Positions 6,931 through 14,689 of a stretch of 64,000 nucleotides of DNA are shown piece after piece. Source of the stretch: Candidimonas humi (lineage in GTDB: Bacteria; Pseudomonadota; Gammaproteobacteria; Burkholderiales; Burkholderiaceae_B); assembly GCF_019166065.1 (NCBI RefSeq), contig NZ_JAHTBN010000001.1, positions 372,001-436,000 on the forward strand, given 5' to 3'. The position numbers and the translations under genes are program-made. The notes under the pieces are model-generated. The model ran no database searches. It was not told where the DNA came from and was given only the letters and a program-made list of their open reading frames with translations. Positions within the stretch are counted from its first letter, which is position 1. Each line of letters opens with the position of its first letter.

Positions 6931-8940
6931 ATGCACGCGCTGCTCGACTACATTGCCCTGCACCCCACAGGGGCGCTGCTGGCCGTGTTCCTGGTGGCTT
7001 TCGCGGAATCCATCGTGCTGGTGGGTACGCTGGTGCCGGCCGGGGTCGCCATGTTCGCCGCAGGCGCCTTGATCGGGGCCGGCGCGCTGGACCTCTGGGT
7101 GACATTGGGCATCGCGGCGCTGGGCGCCATCGGCGGCGACGGGCTGAGCTACGAGGCCGGCCGCCGCTGGAACACGCAGATCCGCGCCTGGGGGCCGCTG
7201 GCCCGCCGCACTGCGCTGCTCGAGCGCGGGGAACAATTCGTGCGCGATCACGGTGGCAAGAGCATACTTTTCGCGCGCTTCATCGCGCCGGTGCGCGCCA
7301 TCGTGCCCTTCCTGGCCGGTACGGCGTCCATGCCGCGCCTGCGCTTCTACCTGGTCAATATCGGCTCGGCGCTGGTCTGGTCACCCACGCATATCCTGCC
7401 GGGCGTGCTGTTCGGCGCGTCCCTGCAAGTGGCGCGGGCCGTAAGCGGACGCATAGCCGCGCTGCTGCTGCTGATTGTGGCGCTCGCGTGGTTCGTGGCA
7501 TGGCTGGCGCGGCTCGCGGCTCGCGGCGGTGCACCCGTGCTGCGCAATTGGCGCGACGCGCTGCTGCGCTGGGCGAGCCGCAGCCCTGCCTCCTGCGCGC
7601 GCTTGCGCCGCTATGTGCGCGCGGTAATAGACCCTTCGAGACCCGACTCGCGCACCCTGCTGTTCTGGATATTGGTGCTGGGCGGCGGCAGCCTCATGTT
7701 CCTGCTGACCGCGCGCGGCGCGGTCACGGCACACTGGTTCACCGGCATCGACATGTCGGTGCTGAATCGGCTGCAGGCCTTGCGCACCTGGCCTGCCGAC
7801 CAGGCGATGGTGGCGATCACCGAAATGGGCGGCGTGCGCATGCGCGTGCTGGTGGTGGCTACCATGGCGCTCTGGTTCCTGTTGCGCGGCTGCCGGCGCA
7901 CCATGCGCTACTGGCTGGCCCTGGCGCTGGCCACCGAGGCCACCATCCGCGCACTGGGGCTGCTGATAGACCGCCCCGCGCCGCTGGGCCTGCCCGCGGG
8001 CCTGGAGCATGTCTCGTTTCCCAGCGGCCACGCCACTTCGAGCATCATTCTCTATGGCTTCCTGGCTTATCTGCTGGGCCGCAATGCCGGCCCCTATGCC
8101 CGCGCCACGCTCGCCGCCTGCGCCACCGCCGGCGTGGTGCTGATCGGCGTGTCGCGCCTGTACCTGGGCGCCTATTGGCTTTCCGACGTAGTGGCCGGAT
8201 GGAGCATAGGCCTGGTCTGGCTGGCGCTTGCCGTCATCCTCTACACCCGCCGCAAGGTGCGCGAAGACATACATCCGCGCGCGCTGGCCGGCACGCTGGC
8301 CGTGGTGCTCGTGGCCGGCATCGCCTGGGTCTTCACGACCCGCTCGGCCTCCGACCTGGCGCTATATACGCCGCCGCTGCGCGTCCAGGCTATCACCCAG
8401 GACCAATGGACCGACGCCGCGTGGCGCAAGCTGCCCGCCTATCGCCTGGAATTGCGCGCCCATCGCGACGAACGCTTCCTGCTGCAGTGGGCCGATAGCG
8501 CCTCCGATGTCGAACGCGCATTGCAAGGCGAAGGATGGCTGCCGGCCCCGGCATGGTCGGTGCGCAGTGCGCTTACCTGGCTGCTGCCCAGCACCGATGT
8601 ACGCGACCTGCCCGTGCTGCCCAGGTACGACCAGGGCAGCAATGCGGCCCTGACCTATATACGCCCCGACCGCGACGGACATGGACGCATGGTGCTCAGG
8701 CTGTGGCGTTCGGACTATGTGCTGGTGGCGCCGGGCCGCCCGCGCGAAATCCCCGTATGGTACGGCGCGTTCTACGATGAACGCTTCGCCCAGCCCGGCC
8801 ACTTGTTCCTGCTGGGGCTCACGCGCAATCTGCAAGACCCGGCGCAGGTGCCGCCGCTGCTGCCGCCCGGCCTGCGGCTGTTGCCGCGGCCCGGGCCCCG
8901 GGCCGACGTGTTACTGGCCCTGCCCGCCCAGAATCCCTAG
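6931..8940 (+). CDS. DedA / PAP2 / LssY three-domain membrane protein
   Basis: A 669-residue fusion. Residues 1-200 are a DedA (SNARE-associated) domain with FARFIAPVRAIVPFLAG and its amphipathic re-entrant elements; DedA proteins are lipid flippase-type carriers. Residues about 250-435 form a PAP2 phosphatase-like domain with PSGH at 364-367. The rest resembles the LssY C-terminal domain. The PAP2 part looks inactive: the nucleophile position in motif 3 (S408 R409, then five residues) is Tyr415 instead of His, and motif 1 lacks its Lys (Gly343 or Ala341 depending on alignment). The protein may move or recycle lipid phosphates such as undecaprenyl phosphate. It diverges from egtB. Confidence 0.85.
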   Translation: MHALLDYIALHPTGALLAVFLVAFAESIVLVGTLVPAGVAMFAAGALIGAGALDLWVTLGIAALGAIGGDGLSYEAGRRWNTQIRAWGPLARRTALLERGEQFVRDHGGKSILFARFIAPVRAIVPFLAGTASMPRLRFYLVNIGSALVWSPTHILPGVLFGASLQVARAVSGRIAALLLLIVALAWFVAWLARLAARGGAPVLRNWRDALLRWASRSPASCARLRRYVRAVIDPSRPDSRTLLFWILVLGGGSLMFLLTARGAVTAHWFTGIDMSVLNRLQALRTWPADQAMVAITEMGGVRMRVLVVATMALWFLLRGCRRTMRYWLALALATEATIRALGLLIDRPAPLGLPAGLEHVSFPSGHATSSIILYGFLAYLLGRNAGPYARATLAACATAGVVLIGVSRLYLGAYWLSDVVAGWSIGLVWLALAVILYTRRKVREDIHPRALAGTLAVVLVAGIAWVFTTRSASDLALYTPPLRVQAITQDQWTDAAWRKLPAYRLELRAHRDERFLLQWADSASDVERALQGEGWLPAPAWSVRSALTWLLPSTDVRDLPVLPRYDQGSNAALTYIRPDRDGHGRMVLRLWRSDYVLVAPGRPREIPVWYGAFYDERFAQPGHLFLLGLTRNLQDPAQVPPLLPPGLRLLPRPGPRADVLLALPAQNP

Positions 8941-9008
8941 CCCCGCGGGTTCGTCCGGCGCACCGAATTCGGGTGTAGGATAAGCACTCTTCTCCAGGAG
9001 TCCCCGCC

Positions 9009-9899
9009 ATGCCACGCAAAACTGCCGGCGACTTTCCGCCCCCCGTCCTCAAGCTCTTCGACTCGTACATTCACGGCATCATAGGCCGCCGGGAATTCCT
9101 GGAACAGGCCGCGCGCTTTGCGGTCGGCGGCTTCACCGCGGCTGCCATGCTCGAAAGCCTCAAGCCCGACTATGCCCTTGCCGAACAAGTGCCGCGCAAA
9201 GACCCGCGGCTGCACACACAGTACCTGAGCTATGCCTCTCCCAAGGGCTCGGGCACGGTGCGCGGCTATTTCGCCCTGCCGGCCAAACCCGCGGGCAAGC
9301 TGCCCGGGGTGCTGGTGGCCCACGAAAACCGCGGGCTGACACCCTATATCGAAGACGTGGTGCGGCGCCTGGCGCTGGCCGATTTCGTGGCCTTCGCGCC
9401 GGACGCGCTGACCTCGGTCGGCGGCTATCCCGGCAACGAAGAACAAGCCATCAAGCTGTTCGCCGGCCTCGATCCCGCCAAGCGCCTGGAAGATTTCGTG
9501 GCCGGCGCCAAATACCTGGAAAGCCGCCCCGAATGTACGGGCAAGATCGGCGCCGTGGGCTTCTGCTATGGCGGCGGCGTGGCCAATATGCTGGCGGTGC
9601 GCCTGCCCGAGCTGGCCGCCGCGGTGCCCTTCTACGGGCAGCAGCCCAGCGCTGCCGAGACCGCCCATATAAAAGCGCCGCTGCTGCTGCACTACGCCGG
9701 GCTGGACGAGCGCATCGATGCCGGCTGGCCGGCGTACGAGGCGGCGCTCAAGGCCAACGGAATACGCTACCAGGAATACATGTACCCGGGCGTGCAGCAC
9801 GGCTTCCACAACGACACCACGCCGCGCTACGACCAGGCGGCGGCCACGCTGGCGTGGTCGCGCACCATTGCGTTCCTGAACAAGTACCTGCGTTCCTGA
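9009..9899 (+). CDS. Dienelactone hydrolase family protein
   Basis: A 296-residue alpha/beta hydrolase. The catalytic triad can be placed: Cys186 in GFCYGGG, Asp233 in YAGLDERID and His264 in VQHGFHND. A Cys nucleophile is typical of dienelactone hydrolases (carboxymethylenebutenolidases). The N-terminal 55 residues contain RREFLEQAARFAVGGF, which resembles a Tat signal placed late, as in YghX-type members, so export is possible but unsure. AGGAG precedes the ATG. There is no aromatic-degradation operon around it, so the natural substrate is unknown. It converges on the PEP-mutase-like gene across repeat copy B. Confidence 0.85.
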   Translation: MPRKTAGDFPPPVLKLFDSYIHGIIGRREFLEQAARFAVGGFTAAAMLESLKPDYALAEQVPRKDPRLHTQYLSYASPKGSGTVRGYFALPAKPAGKLPGVLVAHENRGLTPYIEDVVRRLALADFVAFAPDALTSVGGYPGNEEQAIKLFAGLDPAKRLEDFVAGAKYLESRPECTGKIGAVGFCYGGGVANMLAVRLPELAAAVPFYGQQPSAAETAHIKAPLLLHYAGLDERIDAGWPAYEAALKANGIRYQEYMYPGVQHGFHNDTTPRYDQAAATLAWSRTIAFLNKYLRS

Positions 9900-9924
9900 A
9901 GCGGCGCTCCGCCCGGAACACCGC

Positions 9925-10023
9925 CAGGCGCATTTTCGGTTCAGCTGTTTACAGCCTCGAAGCGCTATATATAGGGCGGGTCCTGCGGGGTGGCGGTAAA
10001 CCCGCGCGCCACGCTTGCCCTAG
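9925..10023. repeat. CTAG-bounded palindromic repeat, copy B
   Basis: The 17-base core GCGCATTTTCGGTTCAG is at 9928-9944, identical to copies A and C. TGTTTAC (9946-9952) faces GTAAAC (9996-10001). The left end reads CAGG in place of CTAG; the right end is CTAG at 10020-10023. The first three bases of this CTAG are the stop codon (TAG on the minus strand) of the PEP-mutase-like gene, so the repeat abuts and slightly overlaps that gene. It fills most of the gap between two convergent genes and could act as a bidirectional transcription stop. Confidence 0.7.
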
Positions 10024-10898
10024 CGCAGAAACTTCTTCTCGATCTCGCGCATCCGCGCATCGCCCTGCAATGCGATGATGTCCTTCACTCCGGGCAGCGC
10101 GGCATCCACGCCTTGGATGCCGCCGTCGCGGCGGATCTGCGCAAAGACGTCGCGCATCGCACCCACTGCGGCGCGGATGGCATGGTTGCCGTAGATCACC
10201 ACGCCGACCTTGCCGGTGGCGGCGATATCGGCCTCGGTCAGTTGCGGGTAGGCGGTGGGCACCAGCACCAGGGGGACGCGCCCCGACCAGCCCGATATGA
10301 AGGCGAGAATCTCGTCGGGTGTCTTCTGCTTGGAATGAATCAATATGGCATCGGCGCCGGCCTCTTCGTAGGCATGCGCGCGCTTCTGCGCTTCTTCCTG
10401 GCCCAGCCCGGCGATCAGCGCCTCGACCCGGGCTATGACTACGAAATCCGCATCGCTGCGAGCCTGCGCCGCCGCCTCGATCTTGCCCTGGAATTCCTCG
10501 ATGCGCACCAGTTCCTGCCTGCCGCCGGCGCGCAGGCTGGTGTCCTTGGGAAAGGTCTTGTCCTCCATCACCACTGCCGAGGCTCCCGCTGCCTCGTATT
10601 GCGGAATGATGTAGCTGACGGTCACCGCATTGCCGAAGCCCGTGTCGATATCGGCGATCAGCGGGATGTCGACGGTGGATGCGATCGCCCGCATCATCTC
10701 CAGGTGCGTGCCCATGGGCAGGATGCTGGCGTCGGGCACCGCATAGCTGGCGGACAGCTCGAAGCCGCTGCCCCAGATGCCGTCGAAGCCCGCCTCTTGC
10801 GCCAGCTTCGCCGCCAGCGGATTGTGGGCCGACATCGCGGTGAACAAGCGCCTTTGCGCCAGGGCTAGTCTCAACGCCTGGTTTTTCTGCTTAGTCAT
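10020..10898 (-). CDS. PEP mutase / phosphonopyruvate hydrolase superfamily enzyme
   Basis: A 292-residue TIM-barrel protein of the PEP mutase/isocitrate lyase superfamily. The region EDKTFPKDTSLRAGGRQEL (112-130) aligns with the gating loop EDKxFPKxNSL of true PEP mutase; IARVEA and HSKQK further on supply the conserved Arg and His. The loop Asn of PEP mutase is Thr120 here, a change I recall from phosphonopyruvate hydrolase (PalA), which splits phosphonopyruvate to pyruvate and phosphate. A mutase would need a decarboxylase partner to make phosphonates, and none is near, so a breakdown role is more likely. AGGAG precedes the ATG at 10898. Oxaloacetate decarboxylase or methylisocitrate lyase activity is less likely from the loop. 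Confidence 0.8.
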   Translation of the reverse strand: MTKQKNQALRLALAQRRLFTAMSAHNPLAAKLAQEAGFDGIWGSGFELSASYAVPDASILPMGTHLEMMRAIASTVDIPLIADIDTGFGNAVTVSYIIPQYEAAGASAVVMEDKTFPKDTSLRAGGRQELVRIEEFQGKIEAAAQARSDADFVVIARVEALIAGLGQEEAQKRAHAYEEAGADAILIHSKQKTPDEILAFISGWSGRVPLVLVPTAYPQLTEADIAATGKVGVVIYGNHAIRAAVGAMRDVFAQIRRDGGIQGVDAALPGVKDIIALQGDARMREIEKKFLR

Positions 10899-11050
10899 TC
10901 CTGCTCCTGGTATGTTCCTGTTGTGCCGGGCCCGGGCGCCCGATGGCGGGGATGCATGGCCTTGCTGCGTGCCAACGCGCTTCGGTCTCGCCTGGCCGGC
11001 GCACAAATAATATCGCCCGGCCCTATTGCATGGCTACCCCGGGCCGTGCG

Positions 11051-11090
11051 CAAAAAGAAACCGGCATCGACCCTCGGGGATCGATGCCGG
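11051..11090 (-). terminator. Rho-independent terminator of the Bug-receptor gene
   Basis: A 13-bp stem with one mismatch (arms CCGGCATCGACCC and GGATCGATGCCGG, 11061-11090) is followed on the minus strand by TTTCTTTTTG. It lies 131 bases beyond the Bug gene stop and separates that gene from the PEP-mutase-like gene. Confidence 0.85.
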
Positions 11091-11220
11091 CTTGTTGCCT
11101 GGCTCGCTCGCGGCCTGCATGCCTGCCGGGCGGGCGCGCCAAGCGCCTCACAGTCCGCAGGGGCTGGTCGGCGTCCGGCTTATGCGCCGCGCGGCTGGGT
11201 TCGCGTGGCGCGTGGCGGGC

Positions 11221-12228
11221 TTATTGCAGGGTGATGTGGCGCTCGCGGATCACGCCGCCCCACTTCTGCTGTTCTTCGCCGATGAACTTGCGGAACTGGT
11301 CGGGGGTGTCGCCCATGGGCTGCATGCCCATGGCGTTGAGCTTCTTGGCCACGTCGGGATTGGCCAGCGCCTTGTTGATCGCCGCGCTGAGCTTGTCGAC
11401 GATGTCCTTGGGCGTGCCCGCGGGCAGCACCACACCTTGCCACGTGTAGGCGGTGAAGCCGGGCATGCCTGCTTCGGAGAAGGTCGGTACGTCGGGTATC
11501 GCCGAACTGCGCTCGGCCAGCGGAATCGCCAGGGCGCGCAGCTTGCCCGAACGGATCAGGGGCGCGGAAGCCGACAGGTCGGCCATCATGAAATCGACCT
11601 GGCCGCCTATGATGTCCTGCAGCGCTTGCGGAGTCCCCTTATAGGGCACGTGGGTTTCCTCGCCCTTGATCGTCGCCAGGAACAGTTCGGCCGCCAGATG
11701 ATGCGGGCTGCCGTTGCCCACCGAGCCGAAGCTCAGCTTGTGCGGGTTCTTCTGGATGTAAGCGACGAGTTCGGCCAGGTTCTTCACCGGCAGGTTGGGA
11801 CGCACCACCAGGACCATGGGCAGGCGCACCAGCGCGGTAACCGGCGCGAAGTCTTTGTTCGCGTTGTAGGCCAGCTTGGGATACAGGCTCGGGTTCAGCA
11901 CCAGGGTGCCCTGGCCGGCGGTCATGACGGTATATCCGTCCGGCGCCGAGCGGCGCAGTTCCTGGGCGGCGATGATGGTGGCCGCGCCCGGCTTGTTCTC
12001 GACCACGATGCTGGCGCCCAGGTCCTTGGACACCAGTTGCGCCACCAGGCGGGTCGACACGTCGCTGCCGCCGCCGGCGGTGTACGGCACCAGCCAGCGT
12101 ATCGGGTGATCCGGCCATGCCGCCTGGGCCGGCGCCGCCAGGGCCGTCGCGCCCGCCACCAGCGATATGCCGCCGCACAACTTCAACAGCCTGCGGCGCA
12201 GATTTCCCCTGGATTCCATATTGTTCAT
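11221..12228 (-). CDS. Bug-family tripartite tricarboxylate transporter receptor
   Basis: A 335-residue periplasmic solute-binding protein. The N-terminus has twin and triple arginines (NLRRRLLKLCGG) and a hydrophobic signal ending near APAQA-AWPDHP. The mature start IRWLVPYTAGGGSDVSTR, followed by VVENKPGAATIIA and PYKGTPQALQDIIGGQVDFM, is the Bug (TctC) signature. Such proteins deliver carboxylates or other small molecules to a TctAB membrane carrier; no tctA or tctB is nearby, so it is an orphan receptor, as is common in Bordetella relatives. AGGAG precedes the ATG at 12228. Its ligand cannot be read from the sequence. Confidence 0.9.
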   Translation of the reverse strand: MNNMESRGNLRRRLLKLCGGISLVAGATALAAPAQAAWPDHPIRWLVPYTAGGGSDVSTRLVAQLVSKDLGASIVVENKPGAATIIAAQELRRSAPDGYTVMTAGQGTLVLNPSLYPKLAYNANKDFAPVTALVRLPMVLVVRPNLPVKNLAELVAYIQKNPHKLSFGSVGNGSPHHLAAELFLATIKGEETHVPYKGTPQALQDIIGGQVDFMMADLSASAPLIRSGKLRALAIPLAERSSAIPDVPTFSEAGMPGFTAYTWQGVVLPAGTPKDIVDKLSAAINKALANPDVAKKLNAMGMQPMGDTPDQFRKFIGEEQQKWGGVIRERHITLQ

Positions 12229-12277
12229 ATCGTGCTCCTGTACTCGCACGGCCCACGAACTGGCCATGCACAAAAAA

Positions 12278-12307
12278 TTAACATATCAACCATTAAAGTT
12301 AACATAT
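12278..12307 (-). promoter_or_regulatory. Direct repeat TTAACATAT upstream of the Bug gene
   Basis: Two copies of TTAACATAT at 12278-12286 and 12299-12307 are 21 bases apart (two helical turns) in an AT-rich patch 50-80 bases before the receptor start. This suggests an operator or promoter for the receptor gene. The repeats are seen directly; the function is inferred. Confidence 0.4.
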
Positions 12308-12366
12308 TAATTAAAGCCTGGATACTAGGTGTTGCACGGAGGCGGATCCGGTTACGGCCACGAGCA

Positions 12367-12384
12367 CGGCCATAGCTATGGCCG
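12367..12384. repeat. Perfect 18-bp palindrome
   Basis: CGGCCATAGCTATGGCCG is a perfect inverted repeat ending three bases before copy C of the dispersed repeat. It could be a regulator site or part of a hairpin. Confidence 0.6.
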
Positions 12385-12387
12385 AGG

Positions 12388-12485
12388 CTAGCGCATTTTC
12401 GGTTCAGATGTTTACAGTCTTCGAAGCACTGTATGTGGCGGGTGCTGCAAGAAGGCGGTAAACATTTGCGCCGAACTTGCTCTAG
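12388..12485. repeat. CTAG-bounded palindromic repeat, copy C
   Basis: This is the most regular copy. CTAG marks both ends. The shared core is at 12391-12407; TGTTTAC (12409-12415) pairs with GTAAACA (12458-12464), and the outer arms pair over about 28 bases with a few mismatches. It also shares AACATTTGCG and CGAACTTGCT with copy A on the right. It lies upstream of two divergent genes. Confidence 0.75.
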
Positions 12486-12756
12486 GGTTACGGATCCGGC
12501 CTCGGCCGCAACTCCGCCCCGCGGATCCGCCAGCCGCCAGGCGACAGCGGCACGCCACATGCGTGCATGCCGCAGCCCGCCTGGACACTTGCCGCAGCCG
12601 GCTGCAGCACGACGCGTCTCGCAATACGCGAATCGTCATCCACGCACCGCCGGGCGCTATCATTGCAGGCGGCGCGGCGCGCCTGCCTGGAAACGGGCGG
12701 CCGTACGCCCTCATGCTCGGTTCGCCGAGCCCCCCCGGACATTCAAAGGAGCCCGC

Positions 12757-14634
12757 ATGGAGGGTGCAAGCGTACTGTGGCTGGCCATGATCTACCTGAC
12801 CGCCGGGGTCATCGCCGTGCCCCTGGCGCAGCGGCTGGGCCTGGGCTCGGTGCTGGGCTATATCGTCGCCGGAGTGGTCATAGGGCCATTTGCGCTGCAC
12901 CTGGTGGGCGACCAGACCGGAATCAGGCATTTCGCCGAATACGGCGTGGTCATCATGTTGTTCCTGATCGGCCTGGAAGTGCGCCCCTCGCTGCTCTGGA
13001 GCATGCGCGCTGCATTCTTCGGCCTGGGAACCAGCCAGGTAGTCGCCACCGGTCTGGCGCTGGCCGGGTCCGCCATGCTCTTCGGCCTGCAGTGGCGCCA
13101 AGCCCTGGCGCTGGGCTTCATCCTGTCGCTTTCGTCCACGGCGATCGTGCTGCAGATCTTCGAGGAAAAAGGGCTGCAGCACACCAGGGCGGGCAGCGCG
13201 AGTTTCGGCATCCTGCTGTTCCAGGACGTGTCCACGATCCCGATGTTCGCCGCCCTGCCGCTGCTGACGCTGCAGGCCGCCGCCCTGCCCGCCGCGCAAA
13301 CCGGCGACGGCGCGGGCCTGCTCGATCGCTATCCCGGATGGGTGCACGCGCTGGCGGTGCTGGCCGCAGTCGCCCTGGTGATCGCGGCAGGCCGCTACCT
13401 GGCACGGCCTGCCTTCCGCTATATCGCACGCACGCGCTCGCGTGATATTTTCACCGCCGCTGCGCTGCTGCTGGTCATTGCGGTGACGCTGCTGATGCAG
13501 GCCGTAGGCCTGTCGCCCGCGCTCGGCGCGTTTCTGGCCGGCATGGTGATGGCCGACAGCGAATTCCGGCGCGAGCTGGAAGGCGACATCGAGCCCTTCC
13601 GCGGGCTGCTGCTGGGGCTGTTCTTCATATCCATAGGCGCGGGCATGGATCTCGGCGTACTGACGGCCCGGCCGCTGGCCGTGGCCGGCTGCGTGCTCGG
13701 GCTGGTGGCGATCAAGGCTGTGGTGGCGTTCTGCGTGGCGCGCGTGTTCCGGCTGGACGGCCGCGCCGCGGGCCTGACCGCCGTGGCGCTCGCCCAGGGA
13801 GGCGAATTCGCCTTCGTGCTGCTGGGCATCGCCGCGGCCTCGGGCATCCTGTCGTCCGAGCTGGCCGCGCTGGCGACCGTCACCGTTGCGATTTCCATGG
13901 CGCTGACTCCGGTGCTGCTGATTCTGTACGAACGGCGCTGCTCGGCCGACCTGTCGTCGGCCCCGCAACCGGAAAACGAGGCCTTCGACGAAGCTCCCGA
14001 CGTCATCGTCGCCGGCTTCGGGCGCTTCGGCCAGATCGCGGCGCGCCTGCTGGTGGTCAATGGCTTCAAGACGTCCACCCTGGAGGCCAGCGCCGAACAG
14101 GTGGAACTGGTGCGCCGCTTCGGCCGCCGCGTGTATTACGGCGACGCGACCCGCCCGGATCTGCTGCAGGCCGCCGGCGCGGCGCGCGCCAAAGTTTTGC
14201 TGGTGGCCATCGACGATCGCGACCAGGCCGAAAAACTGGTCGAACTGGCACACACGCACTTCCCGAACCTGAAGATTCTCGCCCGCGCCTATGACCGCAG
14301 GCACGCCTACCGCCTGCTGGACCAGGGGGCCGACGTGGTCGAGCGCGAGACCTTCGAGGCCGGCCTGACCCTGGGCGCGGAGGCCCTCAAGGCCTTGGGA
14401 TTCAAGGGCATGCAGGCGGCCCGCGCCGCGCGCCTGTTCCGGCGCCACGACGAAAACATGTTCCAGGCCCTGGCCCCCGTCTGGCGCGACGAAGAACGCT
14501 TCATGATAGCCAGCCGCGAAAGCAGCGAACGCATGAACGACCTGCTGGCCGCCGACATCCGCAACATGCTGCAGGAATCCGCCGCCAAAGAGGCGGCCTC
14601 CGGAGAGCCGCAGGCGGCCGAAAGCCGTCCCTAG
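12757..14634 (+). CDS. CPA2-family cation:proton antiporter, KefB/KefC type
   Basis: A 625-residue protein: about 12 membrane helices in residues 1-390 followed by a cytosolic RCK domain that begins DVIVAGFGRFGQIAARLL near residue 410 (Rossmann NAD-binding motif). FLIGLEVRPSLLW, LGAFLAGMVMADSEFR and AQGGEFAFVLLG are characteristic of KefB/KefC glutathione-gated potassium efflux systems. Length agrees with E. coli KefC. AAAGGAG sits six bases before the ATG, which decides the start although the frame is open to 12433. No KefF/KefG ancillary gene is adjacent, so gating by glutathione adducts is not assured. Confidence 0.9.
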   Translation: MEGASVLWLAMIYLTAGVIAVPLAQRLGLGSVLGYIVAGVVIGPFALHLVGDQTGIRHFAEYGVVIMLFLIGLEVRPSLLWSMRAAFFGLGTSQVVATGLALAGSAMLFGLQWRQALALGFILSLSSTAIVLQIFEEKGLQHTRAGSASFGILLFQDVSTIPMFAALPLLTLQAAALPAAQTGDGAGLLDRYPGWVHALAVLAAVALVIAAGRYLARPAFRYIARTRSRDIFTAAALLLVIAVTLLMQAVGLSPALGAFLAGMVMADSEFRRELEGDIEPFRGLLLGLFFISIGAGMDLGVLTARPLAVAGCVLGLVAIKAVVAFCVARVFRLDGRAAGLTAVALAQGGEFAFVLLGIAAASGILSSELAALATVTVAISMALTPVLLILYERRCSADLSSAPQPENEAFDEAPDVIVAGFGRFGQIAARLLVVNGFKTSTLEASAEQVELVRRFGRRVYYGDATRPDLLQAAGAARAKVLLVAIDDRDQAEKLVELAHTHFPNLKILARAYDRRHAYRLLDQGADVVERETFEAGLTLGAEALKALGFKGMQAARAARLFRRHDENMFQALAPVWRDEERFMIASRESSERMNDLLAADIRNMLQESAAKEAASGEPQAAESRP

Positions 14635-14689
14635 CATCCCGCCCGCGCCATGGCCGCTTACGGCATCGGCGCGGCGGAATGGCCAGCCG

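Larger units (their letters stand above)
12229..12756. other. Divergent intergenic region between Bug receptor and antiporter
   Basis: This 528-base gap holds the TTAACATAT direct repeats, an 18-bp palindrome (12367-12384) and repeat copy C (12388-12485). The 8-mer GGTTACGG occurs at 12350-12357 and again at 12486-12493, flanking the palindrome and the repeat. From 12494 to 12756 I see only GC-rich sequence ending in the antiporter's ribosome site AAAGGAG. Confidence 0.55.
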
